11,983 bases of DNA from Roseburia sp. AM59-24XD (GCF_003478445.1 NZ_QUET01000049.1:1-11983), one strand, 5' to 3'. Positions 1 to 7,218 are shown, counted from the first letter of the stretch. Numbers and translations: made by a program. Notes: a model not told the origin generated them from the letters alone.

Positions 1-362
1 TTTGATAAATACGCATCCGCACGACTGAGCCCCGTAGGTGGGCTCAGCTATTTCGGACGGCACGCTCCCGCTACCACTGCACCACGCAACGGTACATAAC
101 GCCCCAAGTGCTAAATTAATTAAGAATATATATTTAAAACTTGGGCGTAAGTACCGGCGGGTACAAGTGCCTTTCGAAACATCTGAATCCCACCTCGGGG
201 CGAGTACGGCAGGATGCGTTTATCAAAAATCAAAGCAGCAAAGCATATCGACTTTTCGAAATCCGTAAGTGACAAGACAATTTTTTCGTCACAGCTCACG
301 GATTTTTCAGTTCTTTGGCTGGCAAAATGCCATGTGGTTAATTGGACATAAGAAATATTATG
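1..362. repeat. Partial copy (core and right arm) of an inverted-arm repeat element
   Basis: The window opens inside a repeat element. Bases 1-109 recur without mismatch at 11875-11983. Bases 225-362 form the right arm; its reverse complement matches the left arm seen at 11746-11874 over the whole length with scattered mismatches. Shared blocks include the outer end (TTCTTATG), CCACATGG, TTTTGCCA, ACTGAAAAATCCGTGA and ACGAAAAAATTG. The core between the arms is G+C-rich and highly foldable. No transposase or other protein is encoded. A non-autonomous mobile element or dispersed structured repeat is the best description. The outer boundary at 362 is set only by where the arm similarity stops; no target-site duplication was found. 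Confidence 0.75.
4..224. ncRNA. Candidate structured RNA core of the repeat element (strand unproven)
   Basis: Several stems nest well on the plus strand. A closing stem pairs 4-18 with 212-224 (13 pairs, two bulged bases). Hairpin 25-32/40-47 has eight G+C-rich pairs and a seven-base loop. A long hairpin pairs CGGTAC (90-95) with GTACCG (151-156) and continues as ACGCC-CAAGT (99-109, one bulge) with ACTTGGGCGT (139-148), capped by an A+T-rich loop. Loop bases AGGT (36-39) can pair with ACCT (192-195), giving a possible pseudoknot. Such nested helices suggest a structured RNA rather than a random spacer. No known family was identified with confidence. Transcription is not shown by the sequence. 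Confidence 0.4.
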
Positions 363-405
363 AGCAAATTTCCGTAATAAACATGGAAGGTTTGGTCATA
401 AACAT

Positions 406-663
406 TTACCACATCTGCTCACCGAGCGGACAGTGCTGAGCGGTGCGATACGCCCGCGCCTCCGCATAGCCGCCGCATTTTAAGCAGGTTCCCAAATGAA
501 GATATTTACATTCTTTGCAGACGGTGAGTCTCTCCTCGTAGAGTTCATCGTCTGCTTTTTCATGATCGGGCACCTGTGACTGATACTTCCGGATCTGCGC
601 CAGAGCGTCCCGATCCGTCATTTCGCGGATCAGACAGCGCACACAAAACGGCTTAGCAGACAT
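406..663 (-). CDS. Small cysteine-rich protein, DUF6171-like
   Basis: The 85-residue soluble protein has seven cysteines, six of them in three CxxC pairs (C7/C10, C49/C52, C60/C63), then a final HC at 77-78. The block YEERLTVCKECKYL followed by CLKCGGY matches my memory of DUF6171 proteins of Clostridia. The cysteine pairs suggest a zinc-binding or redox knuckle, but no biochemical role is known to me. I place the start at 663 because family members begin just before the first CxxC; an upstream in-frame ATG at 684 would add seven residues, and neither start has a strong ribosome site. From 663 the gene overlaps the last 11 bases of the arabinofuranosidase gene, so the two are probably translationally coupled. 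The right arm of the repeat begins about 40 bases beyond its stop. Confidence 0.75.
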   Translation of the reverse strand: MSAKPFCVRCLIREMTDRDALAQIRKYQSQVPDHEKADDELYEERLTVCKECKYLHLGTCLKCGGYAEARAYRTAQHCPLGEQMW

Positions 664-2188
664 AACAATTGACCCGGCACACACTGTTGACCGGCAGAGT
701 TAATGTCTGGATATTGCCGTTCCATTCCTCCTCCGTCTCATAGGCACGGACATGATCCGGATCCTCAAATGTATTATAGGCATGCACCTCTCCATCAAGC
801 ATGGCAATGGATGCCTCCCCGGCAAAGGAATACTGCATTGGCAACTCTAATTCCACCGAAAGCGTATCGCACAGAGAGGTATTGGCAAGTGTGATGGTCA
901 GCAGCTTCTGTCCGTTCTGCTCCGTCACGGAAACCGATTCGGACAATGCCGGGATCGTAATATCATTATAATGAACTGCCGGTCCTTTCACTGTGCGCCC
1001 GTTTTCTACGCATGTAGTCTCATCTGTGTGGCTTTCCACCAGCTCTGCCCCCTGGTGCGGCACATACATCCGGAACACATCGTAGGTCGGAGTTTTTAAT
1101 ATCTTGCTTCCTTCGGTCAGAAGCATTGCCTGAAGGACATTTACAACCTGCGCGATATTTGCCATAGCGATACGGTCGCTGTGCTTATTGAAAATATTCA
1201 GACTCAGTGCCGCAACGATCGCATCCCGCATGGTGTTCTGCTGATACAGAAAGCCCGGATTGGTTCCCGGCTCAACATCATACCAGGTTCCCCACTCATC
1301 CACGAAAAGATCAATATTATGCTCCGGATCATGCTCGTCCATGATCTCAAGATGCTTCTCAATAATATTCTCAATATACATCGCCTTGGAGATTGTTGTG
1401 TAATATTCCTGCTCATCGAAATCCGTCGCACTGCCCTTGTGCTCCCAATCACCCGGCAGTGTGTAATAGTGAAGACTGATCGCATTGGCATGCCAGTGGT
1501 CGATACGGCTCATAAGCTCCTTCGTCCAGTTATAGTCCTCAGCATTCGGTCCACAGGCAACCTTATACAGCTTATTGTCCCCGTAATTCTTGCAGAAGCA
1601 CTGATATCTCTTGTATTCATTGGCATAAAAATCCGGACTCATGCTGCCACCGCAGCCCCAGTTCTCATTGCCGATCCCGACATATTTGAGATGCCACGGC
1701 CCCTTGCGCCCATTTGCCTGACGCTGCTTCACAATCGTGGAATCACCGTCCGCCGTCATATATTCGATCCACTCTGCTGCCTCCTGAACCGTTCCACTCC
1801 CCAGATTCACAGCAATGTACGGTTCACAGCCAAGCTGGTCGCACAGCTCCATAAATTCATGTGTCCCAAAGCTGTTATCCTCAACCGTGCCTCCCCAGTT
1901 GGTGTTGACCATACGGCGGCGTTTCTCTTTCGGTCCGATACCGTCTCTCCAGTGATATTCATCCGCAAAGCAGCCGCCCGGCCAGCGAAGTACCGGGAGT
2001 TTCAATGCGCGAAGCGCATCCACAACATCCTTGCGCATTCCATTCTTGTTAGGAATCTCGGAATCCTCCCCCACATAAACACCGTCATAAATGCAGCGGC
2101 CAAGATGCTCCGAAAACTGCCCATATATCTCCGGAGCAATATGACTTAAAGTTTTGGCAGGATCAATATGTAATGTTGTTTTAATCAT
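653..2188 (-). CDS. abfA: Alpha-L-arabinofuranosidase, glycoside hydrolase family 51
   Basis: The 511-residue protein is full length for GH51. It hydrolyses terminal alpha-L-arabinofuranosyl bonds in arabinan and arabinoxylan oligosaccharides with retention of configuration. The N-terminal part is the (beta/alpha)8 barrel: EIYGQFSEHLGRCIYDG (20-36), RWPGGCFADEYHWRDGIGP (68-86), the acid/base motif GIGNENWG with E175, and the nucleophile motif VDEWGTWY with E298. The C-terminal 130 or so residues form the beta-sandwich typical of the family. There is no signal peptide, so it should act in the cytoplasm on imported oligosaccharides. The start is supported by AAAGGAAA seven bases upstream. Its 3' end overlaps the DUF6171-like gene. 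Its leader holds a diverged repeat arm (2218-2331), which may contribute the promoter. No arabinose genes lie nearby. Confidence 0.93.
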   Translation of the reverse strand: MIKTTLHIDPAKTLSHIAPEIYGQFSEHLGRCIYDGVYVGEDSEIPNKNGMRKDVVDALRALKLPVLRWPGGCFADEYHWRDGIGPKEKRRRMVNTNWGGTVEDNSFGTHEFMELCDQLGCEPYIAVNLGSGTVQEAAEWIEYMTADGDSTIVKQRQANGRKGPWHLKYVGIGNENWGCGGSMSPDFYANEYKRYQCFCKNYGDNKLYKVACGPNAEDYNWTKELMSRIDHWHANAISLHYYTLPGDWEHKGSATDFDEQEYYTTISKAMYIENIIEKHLEIMDEHDPEHNIDLFVDEWGTWYDVEPGTNPGFLYQQNTMRDAIVAALSLNIFNKHSDRIAMANIAQVVNVLQAMLLTEGSKILKTPTYDVFRMYVPHQGAELVESHTDETTCVENGRTVKGPAVHYNDITIPALSESVSVTEQNGQKLLTITLANTSLCDTLSVELELPMQYSFAGEASIAMLDGEVHAYNTFEDPDHVRAYETEEEWNGNIQTLTLPVNSVCRVNCYVC

Positions 2189-2217
2189 AATCGTTTCCTT
2201 TCATCAATTCGTTAGAT

Positions 2218-2331
2218 TTTTCGAAAACCGTAGAGCGACAAGGCAATTTTCAGATATCGTCTCCAAGAGTTTTAAAATATCTTCAACGCAAAAATCATAT
2301 TTAAAGCTGTTTGTCCTAAGAAATATTATGG
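2218..2331. repeat. Diverged solo arm of the window-end repeat element
   Basis: TTTTCGAAAACCGTAGAGCG (2218-2237) with the following ACAAGGCAATTTT resembles TTTTCGAAATCCGTAAGTG plus ACAAGACAATTTT at 253-284. TAAGAAATATTATGGCGCA (2317-2335) resembles TAAGAAATATTATGAGCA at 349-366. The two blocks are spaced alike (99 versus 96 bases) while the sequence between them has decayed. The core and the second arm are missing; the side where the core would lie is occupied by the arabinofuranosidase start. It sits in the leader of that gene. Confidence 0.6.
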
Positions 2332-2380
2332 CGCACAATGATATATTTCCATGTACGCAGTTTGAGTTTCTCTACAAAGC

Positions 2381-2412
2381 AGGGCAACGCTCCGTATCAG
2401 GAACGCTGCCCT
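2381..2412 (-). terminator. Probable terminator hairpin downstream of dapA
   Basis: AGGGCAACGCTCC and GGAACGCTGCCCT pair around a six-base loop. Read on the minus strand all 13 pairs form, two as G-U, whereas on the plus strand those positions mismatch. This favours function in minus-strand RNA, about 80 bases after the dapA stop. The following U-rich stretch (GCUUUGU) is weak, so termination may be partial and transcription could reach the arabinofuranosidase gene. Confidence 0.5.
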
Positions 2413-2494
2413 TCTAAAATCAACTTGTCAAAGTGTGTATCATGCGGATGCCCCGGATCACTCCATCACCTTGCAATTTCCGCAAACATCTCTA

Positions 2495-2851
2495 TTATAA
2501 TAAGTTCATATCAGCCATTGCCTTGCGCAGAATCTCCTGATTCTGTGGCTCCATCTCAGTCAGTGGTGCGCGGAGTGTTCCGACTTCTTTCCCCATCATA
2601 TTAAGAGCTGCCTTTACAGGGATTGGATTAACCTCACAGAACAGTGCATTGCAAAGCGGAATACTGTCAATCTGCATCTTGGCTGCTCTCTTCACATCGC
2701 CCTCAAGATAGCTTGTTACCATGTCGTGCATAAACTGCGGTGCAACATTGGATACAACAGAGATAACACCGAGACCGCCAAGAGAAAGGATCGGAACGAC
2801 CTGATCATCGTTACCGGAGTAAAGCTCGATGTTGCCATCACAAAGGTTCAT
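2495..2851 (-). CDS. dapA: 4-hydroxy-tetrahydrodipicolinate synthase, C-terminal fragment (frameshifted dapA)
   Basis: This is the C-terminal 118 residues of DapA, from MNLCDGNIELYSGNDDQ to the end, in a different frame from the N-terminal part. Homologous sequence in this frame continues upstream to about 2880 (G-D-L-S-N-V-A-K-I), so the ATG at 2851 is not a natural start; no ribosome site precedes it. YSGNDDQVVPILSLGGLGVISV is a conserved stretch near the active site, and the rest is the C-terminal helical domain. Read through with one base restored near 2880, the two parts make a protein of about 294 residues, the normal DapA length. This fragment alone lacks the Schiff-base lysine and should be inactive. 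Confidence 0.85.
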   Translation of the reverse strand: MNLCDGNIELYSGNDDQVVPILSLGGLGVISVVSNVAPQFMHDMVTSYLEGDVKRAAKMQIDSIPLCNALFCEVNPIPVKAALNMMGKEVGTLRAPLTEMEPQNQEILRKAMADMNLL

Positions 2852-3378
2852 GATCTTTGCAACGTTGCTGAGATCTCCTGAGCTTCCTTTACGCCGACAA
2901 TATTGTCAACATTCTTAACCAGAGAGGCGATCGTAGCCGGTGCCATCGCACATCCGGTACGGCTTGGTACATTATAAAGAATTGCAGGGATCTTGATCTC
3001 ATTTGCAATCGTGGTGTAATGAGCGATCAGACCATTCTGGGTTGCCTTATTATAATAAGGTGTTACCAGAAGAACACCGTCAGCTCCTGCCTCCTCAGCT
3101 TCCTTGCTGAGCTGTACTGCCGTTGCGGTGCAGTTTGAACCGGTACCTGCGATCACAGGGATACGTCCCTTAACGCGGTCGATTGCAAAGCGGATCGTAT
3201 CCATATGCTCTTCCTCTGTCATGGTAGCAGACTCTCCTGTCGTGCCGCAGATAATGATCGCATCTGTCCGTCCTGCGATCTGCTCCTCGAGAAGTTCGTC
3301 CAGTTTATCGAAATTTATCTCGTGATTTTCCTTCATAGGTGTGATCAGTGCCACACCGGCTCCCTTAAATAATGCCAT
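2848..3378 (-). CDS. dapA: 4-hydroxy-tetrahydrodipicolinate synthase, N-terminal fragment (frameshifted dapA)
   Basis: DapA condenses pyruvate with aspartate semialdehyde, the first committed step to diaminopimelate and lysine. The fragment carries the TIM-barrel active site: GTTGES (45-50), PYYN (107-110), YNVPSRTG with Y135, and GVKEA with the Schiff-base lysine K164. After KEA the frame runs into ten unrelated residues and a stop. The expected KEASGDLSNVAKIMNLCDG appears if one base is restored near 2880 (the minus-strand text reads GCTCAGGAG where GCTTCAGGAG or similar is expected). The start is firm, with TAAGGAGG eight to nine bases upstream. The gene stands alone behind a lysine riboswitch. 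The intact remainder and strong signals make either a recent mutation or a base-call error plausible. Confidence 0.88.
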   Translation of the reverse strand: MALFKGAGVALITPMKENHEINFDKLDELLEEQIAGRTDAIIICGTTGESATMTEEEHMDTIRFAIDRVKGRIPVIAGTGSNCTATAVQLSKEAEEAGADGVLLVTPYYNKATQNGLIAHYTTIANEIKIPAILYNVPSRTGCAMAPATIASLVKNVDNIVGVKEAQEISATLQRS

Positions 3379-3435
3379 AATAATTATTACCTCCTTATAA
3401 TATAATAAATGTAAAATGGATAGTTATGTTATCAT

Positions 3436-3461
3436 AAAAAAAAGACGGGGATACGCCGTCT
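3436..3461 (-). terminator. Riboswitch-controlled intrinsic terminator before dapA
   Basis: On the minus strand AGACGG (3461-3456), a seven-base loop and CCGTCT (3448-3443) are followed by a run of seven or eight T. It lies between the lysine aptamer and the dapA ribosome site, the expected place for the off-state expression platform. Confidence 0.85.
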
Positions 3462-3482
3462 CAGAATATACACTGGTATATA

Positions 3483-3651
3483 CTTGATAGCGCTCCATCC
3501 AATGATGACAGTCATGTCGTTATTCACGCCATGCCCAAGGAGTATCCTGTCAGGCAGAATATCCTTTCGGCACTGTTCCCTTTCCATAATCCTCCTCTGC
3601 CTCCTGGGACATCAGATCACGTACTGATGAAGAGTGCGACCTCTATCTAAG
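3483..3651 (-). promoter_or_regulatory. Lysine riboswitch (L box) aptamer
   Basis: The minus-strand leader begins CTTAGATAGAGGTCGCAC and ends GAGCGCTATCAAG, so the ends pair as the P1 stem (CTT-A-GATAG with CTATCAAG). Conserved lysine-aptamer blocks are visible in order: AGAGGTCGCACTCTTCATCA, GGAAAGGGAACAGTGCCGAA, ACTGTCATCATTGGATGGAG, then CGCTATC. By family precedent lysine binding stabilises the aptamer and allows the terminator at 3436-3461 to form, repressing dapA. The transcript probably starts within a few bases of 3651, given the promoter at 3656-3684. Confidence 0.92.
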
Positions 3652-3655
3652 CGAC

Positions 3656-3684
3656 AGCATACCACTATTGATGCGCCTTGTCAA
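3656..3684 (-). promoter_or_regulatory. Sigma-A type promoter for the lysine riboswitch and dapA
   Basis: On the minus strand TTGACA (3684-3679) and TATGCT (3661-3656) are separated by exactly 17 bases. The expected start of transcription, about 3649, coincides with the 5' end of the riboswitch. Its -35 overlaps that of the divergent promoter. Confidence 0.75.
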
Positions 3685-3706
3685 GCCAATTAAATAGTGT
3701 TATGCT
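3678..3706 (+). promoter_or_regulatory. Sigma-A type promoter for the PBP homologue, divergent from the dapA promoter
   Basis: TTGTCA (3678-3683) and TATGCT (3701-3706) are 17 bases apart. The -35 boxes of both directions share CTTGTCAAG, a palindrome. A TATAAT at 3713-3718 is an alternative -10 but has only TTAAAT 17 bases upstream. Confidence 0.6.
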
Positions 3707-3780
3707 GTACATTATAATGATGTTGGCGTCAATGAGATTTTGCCCCCTGCATCACTATAATGATCAAAATGGAGGTTTCC

Positions 3781-6105
3781 ATGAAGTTTGGCGAAAATGA
3801 AATTTTAGAGCGGGAACAGAAGCTGTTCTCGACAGAACATAGATTTTTAAACCGGCTGCGTCTGGACGCTCTGTGCTTCCAGCTTTTCCTTTTGCTTGCC
3901 ATTCTGGCTGTGATAAGCGTCTGCCTTATCGGAGCTTTCCGCGGAATCGTAAGCAGTGCTCCGACCGTGAATGAAAAGCAGATCCTGACCAGTTCCAAAA
4001 CGACAATATTATATGATAAGGATGGCAATGAGCTGCAGCGGCTGGACGGCTCCGGGATCCGGCAGAATTATGTCGCACTGAATAAGATTTCCATGGCGGC
4101 ACGCAACGCATTTATCGCCGCAGATGACACGGAATATTACAAGCATCACGGCGTAGATATCCGCAACTTTTTCTACGCCTTTTATCCGGATTCCGCATCG
4201 GCACAGTACGCCGGAAGCAGACGAACCTTAACCCAGAAACTGATCCGTAATCAGATCTTTGTCAGCGACAACAACAGCTCCTCTATGGAACGGGTCGTCC
4301 AAAAGATTCAGGAACAGTATCTGGCTGTCCAGTTTGAATCCGAGGTTGGCAAGGATAAGATTCTGGAATATTATCTGAACACACTCTATTTTGGCGGAAA
4401 CCGGATTGGGATCGGTGCGGCTGCCGAATATTATTTTGATAAGAAGGCACAGGATCTGACCATATCCGAGTCAGCCGTGCTTGCAGCTTTGGCGCAGGAT
4501 CCCGCCGTTTACGACCCGGTAGAGCAACAGAAGTCCAACAGTAACAAACGAACAGAAATCCTCAATGTCATGTTGAATATGGAGACCATCTCCGAAGACG
4601 AATACGAGGATGCTCTTGGTGACAATATCTATATCTCCCTCCAGACTGCCAACCAGAAGAAAAACGGCACCACAGAGGCGAAGAATTACTATGTTTCTGC
4701 TGTTATCTCACAGGTAATCTCCGATCTGAAGGAGCGCGCCGGATACAGCGCCACACAGGCATATCATGCAGTATATCAGGGCGGTCTTAAGATCTATACC
4801 TGTCTTGACAGTGAGATACAAAGTATTTGCGAAAAGGAGGTCGAGGTGCAGAGACAACGCACCGGTGATCGCAAAAAGCTGCAGCTATCTCTTGTTTTTA
4901 TGGATCAGTCCACCGGAAAGGTAAAGGCTCTGATCGGTGGAAGGCAGGGCGAGGTTCCCCAGACTGGCGGAAACCGTGCCGTTGATTATACCAGACAACC
5001 CGGCAGCATGCTGACCCCTCTTTCCGTATGGCTTCCTGCAATTGACACTGCAGGAATGACACTTGGAACAGTACAGGATGATTGTCTCTACAGCTATTCC
5101 GAAAACGGACATCAGCAAAACACCCGGGATCAGAACGAATATCAGGGACTTGTCACCACGAGAGACAGTATACTGAAGCACTTAGAATCTCCTGCCGTCC
5201 AGGCCATGGAAAGCTTTGGTATCCAGACCGGATATGATTATCTGAAAAAGCTCGGTTTCTCTACTCTGGTCGAGAAGCAGGAGGATATGGATGGCAACGT
5301 GATCAGCGATGTATCGCTTTCCCTGGCATCCGGCAATCTTGTAAACGGCGTCAGTAATCTGGATCTGACCGCGGCTTATGGGGTCCTTGCCAATGAGGGC
5401 AAAAGTGTCAAGCCAATCTTCTATACAAAGCTTGTCGACAAAACCGGCAATATTTTATTTAAAAATGAACAGAAATCTTCCCAGCTTCTGGAAACTGCTT
5501 CTGCATGGCTGATAACAAATGTGCTGCGCGAATATATCGAAACAGGTGCCGGAAAAGCGGCAGATCTCGGTATCGAAAAACTTCCGGCTGCCGGCTATGG
5601 TGCCTCCACAAAAGGCAACAAAGACCAGTGGTTTACGGGTTATACCCCTTACTACACCGCCGGAATCTGGTGTGGCTATGATGATTCCGGAATGATAACC
5701 TCCGATATTTCCTGCGAAACGCTCTGGAAACAGATCATGAAACAGGTTCACTCCACCAAAAAAATCGAAAAAGGAAGCTTTAAAATTCCAGACGATATCG
5801 TTGCCTGCAACATCTGTACCAAATGCGGAAAGCTTGCAGTTGAGGATCTGTGCAATCAGGCACTCAGTGGTGATACCATCCGCCGCGAATATTTTGTCAG
5901 CGGCACACAACCGACCGAAAACTGTGACTGCCATGTCAAATACCGCGTCTGCAAAAAGAGTGGAAAACTTGCCACCGAGAAGTGTCCAAAATCGCAGGTG
6001 GAAGAACGTGTTTACCTGATCAAAGAAGAACAGGGAACCACAAAGGATACTCCTTATGTGTTGACGCCAAAGCTTCGCAGCAGTCAATGTAATATTCATA
6101 AATAA
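3781..6105 (+). CDS. Class A penicillin-binding protein homologue with degenerate catalytic motifs
   Basis: The 774-residue protein has the class A PBP layout: short cytoplasmic tail, one membrane segment (about 30-53), a GT51 glycosyltransferase domain (about 75-280), a linker, a transpeptidase domain (about 365-640) and a Cys-rich tail (about 675-770) with repeated C-x2-C-like units. The fold is clearly kept (KDKILEYYLNTLYFGGNRIG, GYTPYYTAGIWCGYDD), but key residues are not. The glycosyltransferase glutamate of the ED-x2-F motif is D115 (AADDTEYY). SxxK is S409-M-L-T412, SxN is H467-L-E469 and KTG is Y606-G-A. It is therefore probably not a normal transpeptidase and may be a scaffold or regulator of wall synthesis. 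I chose the start at 3781 because GGAGG lies five bases upstream; the ATG at 3760 lacks a site. It is divergent from dapA. Confidence 0.88.
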   Translation: MKFGENEILEREQKLFSTEHRFLNRLRLDALCFQLFLLLAILAVISVCLIGAFRGIVSSAPTVNEKQILTSSKTTILYDKDGNELQRLDGSGIRQNYVALNKISMAARNAFIAADDTEYYKHHGVDIRNFFYAFYPDSASAQYAGSRRTLTQKLIRNQIFVSDNNSSSMERVVQKIQEQYLAVQFESEVGKDKILEYYLNTLYFGGNRIGIGAAAEYYFDKKAQDLTISESAVLAALAQDPAVYDPVEQQKSNSNKRTEILNVMLNMETISEDEYEDALGDNIYISLQTANQKKNGTTEAKNYYVSAVISQVISDLKERAGYSATQAYHAVYQGGLKIYTCLDSEIQSICEKEVEVQRQRTGDRKKLQLSLVFMDQSTGKVKALIGGRQGEVPQTGGNRAVDYTRQPGSMLTPLSVWLPAIDTAGMTLGTVQDDCLYSYSENGHQQNTRDQNEYQGLVTTRDSILKHLESPAVQAMESFGIQTGYDYLKKLGFSTLVEKQEDMDGNVISDVSLSLASGNLVNGVSNLDLTAAYGVLANEGKSVKPIFYTKLVDKTGNILFKNEQKSSQLLETASAWLITNVLREYIETGAGKAADLGIEKLPAAGYGASTKGNKDQWFTGYTPYYTAGIWCGYDDSGMITSDISCETLWKQIMKQVHSTKKIEKGSFKIPDDIVACNICTKCGKLAVEDLCNQALSGDTIRREYFVSGTQPTENCDCHVKYRVCKKSGKLATEKCPKSQVEERVYLIKEEQGTTKDTPYVLTPKLRSSQCNIHK

Positions 6106-6116
6106 ACATTACAATT

Positions 6117-6158
6117 AACAAAACAAAGTGTCCTAAAAACAGGACACTTTGTTTATTT
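6117..6158. terminator. Bidirectional intrinsic terminator between convergent genes
   Basis: AAACAAAGTGTCCT (6121-6134) and AGGACACTTTGTTT (6141-6154) form a perfect 14-pair stem with an AAAAAC loop. ATTTTA follows on the plus strand, and a T-rich stretch (GTTTTGTTAATTG) follows on the minus strand. It lies 15 bases after the PBP homologue and about 25 bases beyond the end of the bile salt hydrolase gene, so it can serve both. Confidence 0.88.
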
Positions 6159-6179
6159 TACGATATAGAATCTTCTCAT

Positions 6180-7154
6180 TTAGTTTGCCCGGTTGATCCG
6201 CTCTCCGGTCACAACCTCGTACGTTACAAGCTGCTCTCCGTCAAGATCCACGCGGTGCATATCCACCGCCGTGATCTGATGATTCTCATAGGTCGTATAA
6301 TAATAGATGCCTTTTGAGGCGTTACAGCAGGACGTATAGATCGTAATCTCATACTTGCCCTCGCCCACATCACAGCAGCCTCTCGGCTGGTCCATCGCAC
6401 CAAGAATATGGAAAAACTGACTGACACTCTCCGCCTCACTCTCCCCGGAAACAGAATGCTGCTTCACAAATGCCGCACGCACAAAACGGGAGGCAGAGGA
6501 CAGATCTCCCGGCAGCCCCATCGCTCCCATTCCGCGGCTGTACGTAGAAAGACCAAGCTCCGGTGCAAAGCTGTTCTCCGGCTGTTTGGCAGAAAGTGAC
6601 ATATAATTATTGAGCTGAAACATCTGCATATCAAACGGAGGATTATTCGTCAGAATCCCTACCGGATTGTCATAAATATGAAGTCCGTCTGCCATGCTCT
6701 CCACAGTAATGCAGTCGTCCTTATCTGCAATGATCCAATGAAGTCCCGCTGTCGGAAGCTGTGGACTAAACGATGTCCCGGTCAGATTGATCCGTTCCAG
6801 AAGCGTCCTAACCTCCTTCATCGAAGCACACTGCGATAACACCCACGGAATAAATTCAAACTGAGCGACATTTTCCCTGTCCGTTTTTTCGGACTCATAA
6901 ACAGCATTCCCCACAAAATTAAGACCTGCCATTCCGACACCTTTCTCATTGACAGCATCATAATATAACGGATAATCCGCCACCACATGTGCCATTCCGA
7001 TCAGAGCATAATGGCTTTGCATCTGCCCCATATAACGAAAACGAAACGGATAATTCCGCGGGGTGATCGTAATCTGATCCCCATAAGAAAATTCATAATC
7101 CAATGTTCTGCCAATATAAAAATCCTTCGTCTGATAAGTTGCTGCTGTACACAT
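6180..7154 (-). CDS. bsh: Bile salt hydrolase / choloylglycine hydrolase (Ntn hydrolase)
   Basis: The 324-residue protein is the usual length for conjugated bile acid hydrolases, which cleave glycine or taurine from bile salts in the cytoplasm. Removal of Met1 exposes the catalytic nucleophile C2 (MCTAATY). Other expected active-site residues are present: R16 and D19 (GRTLDYEFS), N79 (GLNFVGN), the Asn pair 170-171 in ILTNNPPFDMQ, and R223 in SSASRFVRAAF. The block YSRGMGAMGLPGDLSSASRF is characteristic of bile salt hydrolases rather than penicillin V acylases, although substrate cannot be fixed from sequence. The start is backed by AGAGGGA at good spacing. The gene lies 64 bases downstream of the LuxR-type regulator on the same strand with no terminator seen between them, so co-transcription is likely. 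Confidence 0.92.
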   Translation of the reverse strand: MCTAATYQTKDFYIGRTLDYEFSYGDQITITPRNYPFRFRYMGQMQSHYALIGMAHVVADYPLYYDAVNEKGVGMAGLNFVGNAVYESEKTDRENVAQFEFIPWVLSQCASMKEVRTLLERINLTGTSFSPQLPTAGLHWIIADKDDCITVESMADGLHIYDNPVGILTNNPPFDMQMFQLNNYMSLSAKQPENSFAPELGLSTYSRGMGAMGLPGDLSSASRFVRAAFVKQHSVSGESEAESVSQFFHILGAMDQPRGCCDVGEGKYEITIYTSCCNASKGIYYYTTYENHQITAVDMHRVDLDGEQLVTYEVVTGERINRAN

Positions 7155-7218
7155 ATAATCCCTCTTTTCTGAACAAACCGCTGCGAAGCTGCAACGCTGT
7201 CTCCATCTGTTTCAAATT

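Noticed and set aside
25..70. Resemblance of CCGTAGGT and a later CGGACG to HEARO/IscB omega RNA
   Set aside because: Only two short blocks agree with what I remember, no IscB/IsrB gene is in the window, and those elements lack long inverted arms. Kept only as something to scan for.
38..268. Open frame across the repeat core
   Set aside because: It crosses core stems and the arm junction, shows no protein features and no ribosome site; structured-RNA pairing explains the sequence better.
1181..2149. Long open frame (322 codons) on the plus strand antisense to the arabinofuranosidase gene
   Set aside because: It has no family likeness, no ribosome site, and lies fully opposite a well-supported GH51 gene; it is a codon-bias shadow.
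5455..6099. 214-codon frame antisense to the end of the PBP homologue
   Set aside because: Composition is a reverse-frame shadow of a conserved coding region, with no ribosome site.
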